Positions 44,636-57,600 of a stretch of 64,000 nucleotides of DNA are shown in pieces. Under the pieces are notes generated by a model that made no database searches, had not been told where the DNA came from, and was given only the letters and a program-made list of their open reading frames with translations. Source of the DNA: Trichoplax sp. H2 (Eukaryota > Placozoa > Uniplacotomia > Trichoplacea); contig NOWV01000085.1 in assembly GCA_003344405.1 (NCBI GenBank), positions 1-64,000 of the forward strand. The letters run 5' to 3'. Positions within the stretch are counted from its first letter, which is position 1. Every line of letters starts with the position of its first letter. The translations under genes were made by a program, and so were the position numbers.

Positions 44636-46516
44636 ATGGCGGGATCGCAATTACTACCTTTAGGTTTGAAGTGTATAGTAATAAAGCTTTCCAACGATCA
44701 TCATAGTTATACTCAGTTATTTCTAAGTAGTCAATGATTGATTGTAAAATGTCTTCAAAAATGAAACTTAGGGATAGAATTATACAGTACTTGTAGCCAT
44801 TGCGTCGTGGCGACAACAATTTATTTGCCATGTGACTAGAGAGGAATCCATTTCAAAATATGGTAATGCTTGACGATAATTCTTCCTTTTGCTCATTTCT
44901 ATTATAGAACTTATCGATAAATGTATTGGCTCAAGAATTCATATCATCATGAAAAGTGATAAGGAAGTCGTGGGTACCTTATTAGGCTTTGATGACTTTG
45001 TCAGTATCCTTCATGCAGTTTGCACCTGGCTATCTGTCAGCGATTTCTTTTTGTGCAAATTAGCATTAGCCAACATAGACAGGGCTAACAGCGTAAAGAT
45101 ATACAGTATTGTACAATCGACGCGTATGCATGCAGTGAATTATAGGATATTCTTCAAGTGACAAGAGATTACATTCATTTATAACTTTGCTAAATAAGTC
45201 TATTTTGAGAGGAAAATTTGCTACTTACGCGTAATTATCCATGAGTACAAGTTGAATTTAGAGTTTTACGTATGACTTGAAATGATCCTCAACTCCATCG
45301 ATCAGATATGGTATTAGAAGACGTCACGGAATAGTAAGTAACTGCAATGATTTAGAATTAATTTTCAACCAGTTCTCAAATGGAAATAACATCAGTAATC
45401 ATAATTTCAGCATCTCGTAATTATTACTATAGGTTAATAATTATTTATTGTACCAATGATACGTACGAATGATAGTCTATTCAACTTGAATATGTAATGA
45501 TCAATCAACTACACTATGGTTAGTAACCTCGATTGCAATCAGCAATTAGTATTCAAGCTCTAATGTTACATGTCATATAAGGAAAGACAGTTTTTTGCCT
45601 GTATCTCAGGTGGAAAATCTTTCCTTCATGATTATACTACACTGTAACGCCATTCACTGACGTGATTGAAATCAAGGATTAGTACTGTATACTAATTTCT
45701 ATTAGAGGAAATATCAACCACAAATTACTTGGAAACTCATTCGTACACTATCTGACCGATTTCATTGTAGCATTTATCAGCTATAGCGATACTTTACAGA
45801 ATTATGCTGTCTTCGGGCGATAAATTACTGAGTATCAGTAGAACTTAGTAGCCAAGACATTGAAACTCTCTTGCAGTTTAAACTTGCGACTAGACCAATT
45901 TTTGTTGTCTCTAATTTACACGCAATGGATGTTTTCAGCGAGACGACCGCAGATGGACGAAGGGTTACAAAACTCGATCAGATCCTGCTAAATGGAAATA
46001 ATATTACTATGGTAAGTCAATTCAACTAGAATACGTTCACCTATTATTCTTACAACTCGTAAGAATAGTTTATCTTGTAAGTTACAGCATTGTGAAAATT
46101 TACTACATTGTTAGCATGTAAGGTGAACTGTCTATGAAACATTTTAATCATACCTAAAAGACTACAATAATTACACTAACAGTTGCATGCTGTACTATAT
46201 TCCCGTGCTATTTATGCAGTACTACTGATTGCAAGTTGTGCCTACGTTTTAATGAAGTAAATCACCACTTCACCTAAAATAATCAGTCTCACCTTCTATA
46301 TTTATGCGTTTTATTGCAATATTTTAGATGGTGCCTGGTGGAGAGTATCCTTTCTAATGCGTTATGTATTAAAGTTTTAACTCTTATCTTACGTTAACTA
46401 GACGCGTATGTAACGGTTTATGTTGTTATTCTAATATTCTATTTACTTGCAAGTATAAGCAAAGATGAAATTTTCTATTAGTCCTTAACATTCTTTACAG
46501 GGGACCACAGGATTGA
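44636..46516 (+). CDS. LSM5: U6 snRNA-associated Sm-like protein LSm5
   Basis: LSm5 is a subunit of the LSm1-7 (cytoplasmic decapping) and LSm2-8 (nuclear U6 snRNA) rings. Exons are 44636-44663, 44908-45003, 45306-45333, 45939-46011, 46328-46344 and 46501-46516. All splice in phase to 85 codons plus TGA, near the vertebrate length. Sm1 motif: [20 protein letters not shown], then [17 protein letters not shown]. Sm2: [17 protein letters not shown]. The last two exons carry only 17 and 16 coding bases and end EGPQD. The ATG at 44636 gives MAGSQLLPL, matching the usual short N-terminus. Confidence 0.97.
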
Positions 46517-48663
46517 TGATTTTGGATAAGAAACTTATCTAGCATCGATTTACTACGTTAGCCACTATTTAAATTATAGGACTTTAATGATATAATTTGT
46601 ATAAAATTTACATTATTGGTATTACCTTTTCTTACTGGTACGCGCGAACCTATCATATTGAATTATTGAAATACAACTATGACAGATTATGCTGTCTTCT
46701 ACCGTAGCCTAATTATAGGAACCTGTTTATAATAATTTTTTTTCACCAAATCTCATCCGTTGTAGCACTATATTGTAACATTTCCTGATCGATGAAACAC
46801 TGTCTGTTTCATATATTATTATTGGAGGGTATTTTAAATGGAAGCGATGCAATGATTTGGCATTCGTTTGTATTAAGAGTTTGGGTACTTCTTTTAATAA
46901 ATTGATGCATCTATACGATTGAAATTCCCTTGTTATGTCTAGATGACAAACTTTTCGTCCAAAACGAGTAATTGTAACTCCAAAGGAGACCCTATACTCT
47001 CTACACGGTCATCTCCTGTTAAGTAACTATGCAAACACAGAATACTTCTTTCGATGCTTATTTTGTATTGTAAATATAATGCGTTCACTTTAATGCTAGT
47101 ATTGAATACTATTTAAATACCTGAGATTTTAAAGTAAATTTTCCAAGTTCTCAAGTTACTAAATCATGTCACGATAGACTAGGATACACCTACAATCTAT
47201 TAATGAACAAGCTATTACTGTAGTGTCATGCAATAACATAAAGCTGGAATAGATATTTATCTATGGAGACTAACAACGACGAATCGGATACCGATATCAT
47301 TCATCGAAATACGCGTATACTTAACTGCGCATACGGTACAACTATTAACAGATATCATCACTGCACTAGAGTAAAATCATGCAATAGATTGTAATTTTAA
47401 TCTTAAATAGTACTAATACAAATCATTTTAAGTAGAAATAGACGGCAATCATAAGAAGATTAATCTCACCTACTCTCGTAGTAGGTCTCTTTATTTAAAT
47501 ATTGAATGTCAAACATGGGAAGTACAATTTCAAACCTGTATTCTTTATACTACTTTAAAATTACAGCACACAGTTTTAAATGCAATCTTAGCTTAATATA
47601 TACTTTAGGGCAGCCATATAATAAATGTGTGTGCTCTCTCTAATCCTCTCTTCATTAAATTATTAGCTATGAATAGTCTGACAATAACGAGAGCTATAGT
47701 TCGTCATTTGCATATATAATTACATTCTTATAGTATCTCTATTACGACAAAAAAATTTCAGCTTACAATAGTTGCCATTTGCCTTAAAAATCTTAAATTT
47801 TTGAACTTTAAAAACAGTCGACGTTAACCAATATCAATTAACCTTCAAAAGTATGAAATCTTAGCTTGCTTTACATTATTTTAAATCTTGAGTTAAGTAT
47901 CTTTTACACATAAATAAGTCAAAAGATCACTTCTATTGTCAAAACAGTTAATTTTAAACATAGAATATAATCATAAATCAACAAGTTGGTACTATAGCTA
48001 TCATGTAAGCAATAAATTAGTATCGTAAAAATGGTAATATGACTGAATCCATACGTCACGATATCAATGGATAATAAATTATCAATATTTCGGAAAATAA
48101 ATAATATCTAGTAATGCGAAAGAGCAGTAGATAGATCATAAATAAGAATCTTTGTGGAATTTTTTACATCGACACGGAATACTGTAGAGCTAATGTTGAT
48201 GTAAATAGGATGAGGTAGTTGCGATAAAATAAGGAAATGAAACTGTCATATACATTTATTTATCTATCATTATTTGCTGTAATTTTCGCAAGTTAAAGCG
48301 TTTATGCCATTGCAGCTGTTATAAATACTATAATTAGATAGTTAGCTCTCCTTCAATTTTTTAATATATGATAAGACAAAGGACCAATATTCTTAAGAAA
48401 TAGTTTAAATTATTAACACGATACCGTCAACTTTTAACACCACAAGCAACATACGACTATTTCGTATAAGCATGGTGTAATAGAATGTATAGAAATGCTG
48501 TAATTAGAGGACTTTTCTTAAATTAATTCAGTTGATCATCTCTTCGCTCTATGAAATTCTTTAAATTTGATGAGATATGTATTTCTTTTATAATATTTGG
48601 TGATAAATTAATCTATAAATTAAAATATCGTAGCATATGTTAGTCATAAAAAATTTCTTTAGA
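46517..48663. other. Convergent gap LSM5/TRIO-like
   Basis: Very AT-rich, no exon or RNA gene seen. It should contain both 3' untranslated regions. Confidence 0.5.
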
Positions 48664-51600
48664 TTAAATTATTTTAATTAAATAAATAGCACAGTTGCTA
48701 CAGCAGTTCGTATCCAATATATAAATACAGAGTAATTGACTTACAGTTAGCCATCCACTTGTAAGGCACCAAGATGCACTTTTACGTTTACTTTGATAAG
48801 GTGAAAGCAATAAAAAATTAGAACATCATTACAATAAGGGGCATAAAGTCTTAATACATAAGCAGTAATCTTTATTAGTAACTATTTAATGAAGGTGTTA
48901 ATAAGAAATTAATACTGAAACAACCAATGAGAACATATTTACCAAGGATCGATGGCTAAGCAATGTTTAATAAAATTTCGACAATCATCTGACATATCTT
49001 TGAGGAAAGTCGAGTCATAAGATCCACTGACAATCATTTTGCATGTATCCTTCTTCTTCTTCTTGTAGAATGGCGATAAGCCAGTTAAGCTATATAATAA
49101 AAATCATTAATAAATGACATTAACGTAGCCTCTAGATAATATTAATCAATAGAAAACAATCTTGCATTTATTATTATTTAAACTGAATCTGCTGTATCGT
49201 GAAATTTGTTTATACTACAAGAGGAAGGCCCACTAAAATATTCTGGATGTATAAGCTTACCCCAAGTAGGTAATCGCTCCTAGACTCCTATATATATATA
49301 CATATATGAACAAGAATGATAGAGTTTCTTGAATGACTAATTTCATAATAATTATATATATATATATAAAGTTTATATTTTGAAAGAATTTTCTCTACTC
49401 ACCACATATCACTCATAGAAGAAATTCCTGATTGAGAAATAACTTCAGGTGCTACATAAAATCGAGATTTATTGACAACTTTAGGTTCAATTCAAGAAAG
49501 GCATTAATGCTAAGCAGCTAAACTGATCAAATTCGCTAGTTAGACTCTGAAGAGATATAGGTTTGTTTTCGATATTATGCTAATCATCATTTTTATCTAC
49601 ATTTTACCTGCAAATTCCACATCACCATCGAAATCGATCATATGGCAATCGTCAAGACAAATAGCATGACTAAAGCCAACCAATTTGATAAACTTATGTT
49701 CACAGCCTTCCAGTATAATATTTTCAGGCTATAAGAAATATAATAGCGAAATTAATTATTTTAGGATAGGGGTTCTCATTCCACTGCTTATTTCAACATC
49801 TGACATATTAAGTAAGAGTTTACAAGAAAAAAATAGCTAACAGTACAGGAATGGAAACAGATTTTGATTTGCCACGACGACAACGTAGTTTAAACTATAA
49901 ATAGGACTAGGAAATAATAAGCATAGTTTCTACCTTTAAGTTAACTTTAACGACACTCATTTGATGCAGAAATCGAAGACCGTCACCAATTTGTTTCATG
50001 TAATTCTGAATTTGTAATTCATTTATGCAGTCGTTATCGCAAAGATAATCAAACAGTCTGCCACCTGGTAAACTACAATATCAATTCAACGGAAGTTAGA
50101 TGTATGGAGAAACATATTTACCAGTAGAACGTTTATTTTCTATAACTGGACATAACGATGATGCTAAAATCAATGAAAAATAACCAAGGTACTTACTATT
50201 CCATCACAATCATATAAATGTCTTCACAGTCGTATACTTCATGGAAGGAGCAAATCTTCGCATGTTGCAATGGTTGCCATATGTCAAGCTCGCGCTGCAC
50301 TCCAGCTTTAGAAATAATATCTTTTTGATATATTTTAACAGCAAATTCTTTTAACGTTTCACGATGAGTACAATGTTTGACATCTGCAAATTTCCCTCTA
50401 AGATAATAAGTTGTAATAACATGAGTATATAGATTAATTAACATTATTTGATCTAGTAAGACATTATTAGCCAAAATGTTTAATCTTCTCTTAAAATTTA
50501 AATTCTTACTTTCCAATTTCATCATATAAATTATAACTATTATAAAAGTATTCCTTCCAAGACCAATTTATAATATTGTCATAATTGTCATCTAATTGAA
50601 ATTACGATAAAACGTAAAGTTATTGAATATATTCATACGCTCTTATATTAAATTAATTTATTGCTGTATATTTAATTAACCTCTCAACTTTAACAGAGCC
50701 GTAGTTGAAACTTCACCAGAAAAGTTTTTAGCATGGCAAGTATATTGGCCAATATCACCTTGAGAAACTGACTGAATTCTTAACTGATGTTCATTGTTAT
50801 ATGAATCAATCTGAATATTGTAGTTGGATTGTAATAGTTGATTGCCGTTTAAGAACCAGGCTATCGCAGGCCTATCCATAGCTTGTATGACACATGTAAA
50901 CATTGCTGACGTAGACGATAAGACTTCTTGATCAACTAGCGGTGTGTGCACATCAGGCATATCATAACCTAGGCAAAATTTTGTTATTTAATGGAAAATA
51001 CTACAGTATAAACATTTTATTCAACTGCTAGCAAACGTGAAGACTTTATCGATATTATCAAGGATCAACACTTACCATGAATGCTGTTTTTGCGCTTGCC
51101 TTTGTTAAGCTATTGTAAAAAACAAGATATTTATTTATATAACTTTTTAACTCAGTATTTTTATACGTTTGCAACTATCATTTAAGCAAATTTAAAGTAT
51201 ACTCTTTGTAGGTGTCATCACATGCTATATCACAAGGTATACTTTTTATAATTAATAAAAATTTAAAGTAGCAATGTAGTACCATTAATGCATCGATATG
51301 AGGAAAGCTACTAGTAGGATCCGACTTCTTTTGTGATAAATCATCTGCAGGATGATCTATTTTGAGGGATGGTAACGCGGTAGACAGGGGAAGGACTATA
51401 AAGACGTAAAAAGTGCATAAAGTGATGTTAATAATGTATAGTGCTGATGAATATATGAGCAGTATATATCGATGATTATGGTAATAATTATTTTATATAA
51501 AATTACTTCATATTATTTGTCTCAAAGATCAGTATTTATGTTACCAATGAAAACAGATAAAAATATATGCAATATTTATATCGTTACCTGGATCACTACC

Positions 51601-54600
51601 TGATCTCTGAGTAGCCTGTGATAGTCTGAAAAATTTCTGAATTAGTCCAGGACTTCTAAACTTATCTTTACTTAGTTTGCGGGCATTGTCTAGGTCATTC
51701 ATACGTTGCAAACTATATGCGTGATGAGATCTACGAATTCCTAACTCCAACTAAAGAAAACAGATACGACACAATATTTATAAAATAATGTTTATCACGA
51801 AATAATCAGATTATTACAGGTTAATAATTGATACGGATAACCTAAACAAATTGCCTTCGAGTAGAGTATGGCGATAAATTTACAAGCAACAAAGACGTTA
51901 CAAAAAGTAATCGCTATTCGACTGAGGAATTATAACAATAATAACAGTTCAAAATATGGTGTACATGTTACAAGATAGTTTATACTTATAAAATGATTGT
52001 TATCTACATCTAAAATTCCTTATCGACAATGCCATACAATATTGTAGAAAAAATTAAGGCAATGTATAATATCAATTATCGGTATTATAAATAAGAAGTA
52101 TAACAAGCATCGCAATTGACTTTTAGCATTTTCCTTCAATTCTTACCGGATCGTCTATAAAACATTCCATCGAAGATGGCAAGGACGAACTGGATAAGCT
52201 GAAATAGATAGGAGTAATATTTTTTTAAATCTAACTCTAAATGTATTAAAGGAATCTAGCTGGAATAAATAATATTTCCATTTCCTCGTATTACCTTTTC
52301 TGCTTACTTTGGTAATCAATTGGGGATGATAAAGCTGAAATTGAAATGAAAATTAAGTTAATACTAATACTTTTAAAAGTATTTAAACATAATGAAATTC
52401 TATTCATTAGAATATCATAATCAAAGGAGAATTTATTTTTAATAAGTTAGAAAGGCGAGGGGTTAAAATTATAGTCTGATTGAGCTATTTACACACCATC
52501 AGCAAAGCTACGCTGGTTGTCCATGATAAAACGTATACGATCAAGCCAAGTATTCTTAACATTAACTGATCTCGCTTGAAAATGATAGCAATCATCTCTG
52601 TTATTATTAAGTCCAGTTTCCCACATGGACCACCTTGTTAAATCTTCAGTATTTTGTTCCTCTAATCGGACGTGATTCATCTAGATATTAAAATATATTA
52701 TTAGACTACTAAAAAGAAAGTGGGGCAAAATGCACATGCTATAACCATTTAATCCAGTATATACGAAAGAAAACAGTAAGACAGAAATTATAATAAATTC
52801 AGCGTATATTAATAGATTAAAATATACCGCAAATTCCGCTTAGTTTTACTATTTATAAACTTACCTTAATGTGATTTTTATAAATATATTTCAAGGTTTC
52901 CGATTTACGTCGCTTATTAGTAATAGTATCAGCTAATATCATAGCTTGCTCAAATAAGAATACATAGCGTTCCTTTCCTTTCTTGATGGCTTTTCCCTCG
53001 TAAACAGTCAGATAATCATGTAGTAGTAACTTTCCTAATCTAAGAATATTGCCATCGTAACCTTCCAATTTTCCAACTTCGCTCATATATTCTACTTGAA
53101 CTATGATCGATTCAACCAGATGCAATGCAGCCTGAAATATAGTACAATATTAGATTATGAGAATATTATCTAACTATGGAGTGTTTAACCTTTAAATGAT
53201 ATCAAACATTTCACGTCATGCGAGCAAACATGAAAGTTACTCCAATATTCTTAATTAGCGAAAGTAAGTTAGGAGGTACATTATATTAGGTATGGAGAAA
53301 ACTCCAAAGCGATAACGTAAAAATTACTCTCTATCAAAAAAGTGTTTTGATAGTAAAGGCAATCAAACATTAGCACAGATACGATAAATTTTAGATTATT
53401 AATTGAACAATCAAATAGTTTACATTACCTTAACATCGATAGCATTCAAGGATGCACCGACATAAGTCAATAGTCTGTTTAGCCATGATTGATATAAACG
53501 CAGTTGCTCGACGGGTCGAATAACATAATCTTGTAGAGAGCTTGGCAAATTTAACATTTTTTCACATTTCTCAAAGAAATCGTTATATTCATTGACCAAT
53601 ATTTGCGATTTTGGTATATTGAAACAGTATTCGACATAATTTAAACGCTGAGAATCAAATTTCAGAAAGACAGAACCTAGATTCTCCGGTCTTTCCAAAC
53701 AAGATTTCAAGCTTTTACAGAAGACACTAGATTAAGTTCCGAGAAAAAATGATCATTTCATTACATTAGCAAGAAATTATGCAACGTAATTAAAATAAGA
53801 TATTTAAGAATGCATAAGAACGAGTTAATTACTGAAATAAAAAATTCGAATTAATCTGGTAGTGAATTAAATAGCATAGGTAGTGTAATCAGTAGTGATA
53901 GAGAGAAATTGCTAACGTTGAGAAAAGTATAGATTAATCCCATCTATTAAATTTGTGATATGAGACTGTTTCCTAACATTCATAAATGCTTTATTTTTAA
54001 CTATTGCTATAATAATCTCACTCTTATTGATTTATGATACTTAATCTTTATGTAAAGTTCCGTATTAGTTTATTGTTGTGCATAATTATTTGTATTGGCT
54101 ATAATTTGATATAATTACAAAAAGCTCTATGAAAAACTAAAATAACTGATTCGATACGATTTCACATGATACTTAAGTAATCCTGTGTATTTCAAAAACT
54201 CAATCAATCATATTTTTTGTATCCGGTCTCTAATATAGTAGCTCATACTCTATTCTACTCATATTGTAAAAGCTAATAGATCACAAATTAATTTACTTTT
54301 TCGAATCGATTAATATAGCAATAATGATATTCTTTATTTCATGGTAATGAATTCCTTTTAAAATTATTTTAAAATATTGTTTACGATCTAACTAATGAAA
54401 TACTACATCTATTTATATTTCATTACTTTTACTTTTTGCTTAAATTGGATCAGTACCAAAATTAATTTGTTTTTTGGTTTCGCTTTAAGAAACACTTTAA
54501 TCAAAGCTAAATTATACGAATTTATTAAACAATTATTGAACAATCAAAAACATAAACTAATATATTCTTTATTACTTACTTCTTATGCCAGTTTCGAATT

Positions 54601-57600
54601 TTCTCAATGTTTCTAAATATTGATTGTTTATTCTGTTTTAATGTTTCAGGGACTTGCCAATCATAATTATTACCATCTTCGATTAATGTCATATAGCCAT
54701 TAATCATATATTCAAGATCACGAACATACAACTCTTCGCATTTGATTAATTCTTGAATGATTTGTCTTTATAGAATAAATAATTATCGTTAGTACTACCA
54801 TACAAACCACAAGTTAACACTTTATTTAAAACAACAAAAATGGTATCCATCTAGGTTGGACATAAACTAACTCTCATAAAAGCATAATTCCAGAGAAAGC
54901 TAGTTGAATATGGTAAACAGTAGTTGTATTTCTACGACAGAATTTTCTTATGGATAAATAAAATATGGCACAATTTGAATCAAGAACGAACAATGGCTAT
55001 AATTCATTTTAATTGACTGAAATTTAACTGATCATGATAAACTACAACATCAATACTATAAATAACGCACTTTAAGTTAGCACCTAGAGCACCTAGTTTT
55101 GATAATTCTTTCAAGAATGTGCAAATCATTAAGTAAAATTATAGGCGAAAGAAAATGATTGTAATGAAAATATAAAAATAAGACATATACACGTAAGTCA
55201 TTTCATCTGCTTATAAATGTATCTACTATAACAACTATTCTATAGCTAGGATCAAAATTTGTTCTCCAATCCTAATCAAACAAAGTTTAGTTCCAAATAA
55301 CTTTAAATAGCTATGACAACGGGGGACCATTAAATGGTACGGTATTATATAAGCAAATACTATAAATCTACTACTAGATTGTTATATAAAGAGAAACTTG
55401 GGAAGACATAGAATTGCTGCATTCGTGTTTAATGGTTTAAATAAGTACTGGTATGACGGTTTATAGGCCAAAATATAATACTGCTTATATAACTTAGGCA
55501 GATAATGGGTCATGTGATTTAAATCGAAAAATTTTCTTGTATTTGGTCAGATTTTTCGCGTCTATACGTAATAATTTAAACGAACACGATATTTTATACA
55601 CAAGGTATAAGTACGGCTTATATGACTTAGGCAGGCTATGTGGCAAGTGATTAGAAATAAAGTCGTTTCAACCGATTCGAAAATAAAAATCTATGATTAG
55701 AATACTATCCCTAACTTACATTTCTTCCTGTAGGAGTCTTTTACCTTTTTGACCATCAACATTCGAGTACCCTATTTCAAATATGAAGAATTTATCTATG
55801 GTTGTCATTGGTCAAATATTCATGATATTATATATCTACATGTAATAGATGGTACGTTACTATTCATTTCTCCTCATTATACAATATTTAAAAAGAATGA
55901 AATAAGAAAATACGTTTCTCTTCTTCACCTTCTGCTTTAATTGTAACCGGTGATATCGGCAGAATGTTTTTATCTAAGCTACGATTTCGTACAGCTTGAA
56001 CATCGGATTTCATTTGCTTAGTATAATTGTTCTTATCAAAATATTGGGTAGTAGCCAAATTAGAACAGATTCATTAAATTAATAACCTGATGCTGTCTTT
56101 ATAGACGTATAAAAGTGACTACGATTGCTTTTAAACGTTAAAAGAGATACAAGATTAAACTATTTATGTAAGTAATTATCTACAAAATACTGTAGTTATC
56201 TAACCTCTATAGCATGGGAGTCCATTGAGCTTTCGTAATAGTTAGAGGATGATGTTAAAAGCGAAGTCTGAATATCGTTCTGTGGTGGCGTTGAAAACTT
56301 TTTAGACTCAGTAAGCACTTTTTCCATATCCTCTGCCAAAAATTCCGATTCTAAGGTATCAAACTAATTGAAAGATATAGAAGCGAACAAAAGGAGAATA
56401 TAACTTAATATACTATGATAATAAATTTATAGCCTTTAGAATAGCATTCACTATCTGTAGATTCTGTAATATCATACGGTAAATATAAATCCTTTGCCAT
56501 CGATTTATGCAACTGATGCACGGGTATAGTGTAAAAAACAAACAGATTATAAAATCTCCATGATTTTTGTGTTTCTATATTTTGTAGCATTGCAGTAAAT
56601 AAAGTTTTAACATATATCATGAGTCTACTCATAAGTTATTTAGTAGAAGAATCACAAATCGATTAGATAAAATATAAAATTTAGTTATTGAGATTTCGAA
56701 TTTTCGTCGAACTTTCTTCCTCTCTACATTAATTAACTATTTAAAAATGAAGACAATGGCTACTTACATCTTTTTGACTACGCGAAGATGGTAATTTAAC
56801 GAATCCTGCCACTTCAGGAGCCTATCCAAGATCGGGTATAAGTTGTTAGTTTTCCAAAAATACAAGAAATATATATTGCTGTTATTAAGTCTGAGAATAA
56901 CGATAACAGCCTACATCGTAATATTGGATAAAAAATAACACAAGTAGTCATACATTTCCTATTAGTTATTTAATCATTACCGAATGCTTTCTTAACAGAT
57001 TTTGATGAGTAACAGATTCATCGAATGGTGGTGATATCCCCGCTTTAGTATTTTTATTATTACTGGATTTCTTGATTAATGATTTAGCAAACTTATTGGT
57101 ACTCCTGTAAAGTTATAAGATTGTGATTACGATGATTATTGCACTGATTATTAGCATTAGAACACCAAGAAAAGTATTTCAAAACTTGAGAAAATAAAAA
57201 ATTAAAGTACCAATGTTATGGTACTTCGAATTTATTAGGGGCGCGTAGATAAAGATCAATGTACTATATATAAAGAGTTTATAGGTAATATTATAGAAAA
57301 ATTTTAGCATAGAGGAAAGAGTACTGATAACTACGAGCTTTTATTTACTCATGTATTTAGAACCTTATTAAAAGAAACTAAAAACATCAAAATGGAATTT
57401 ACAATTAAATAAAAAAAATTGCTAGACTAAAAAACATTAGTCAACGCTTTTCTTATTATAAAGAATGGTATCATAATTTTGAAATAGAAAGAATAAATAA
57501 AATAATTCAGTTACGTCCTTAAATAAAATTTAACTTGATTTAAAAATAAAATAATTTTTTATGTTTTAGTATAATCATTACCCAAATCGCTAACAGTTAA

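Noticed and set aside
55475-55660. Two related words (actgcttatataacttaggcag and acggcttatatgacttaggcag) about 137 bases apart
   Set aside because: Probably an old local duplication in an intron; too little sequence to call a repeat family.
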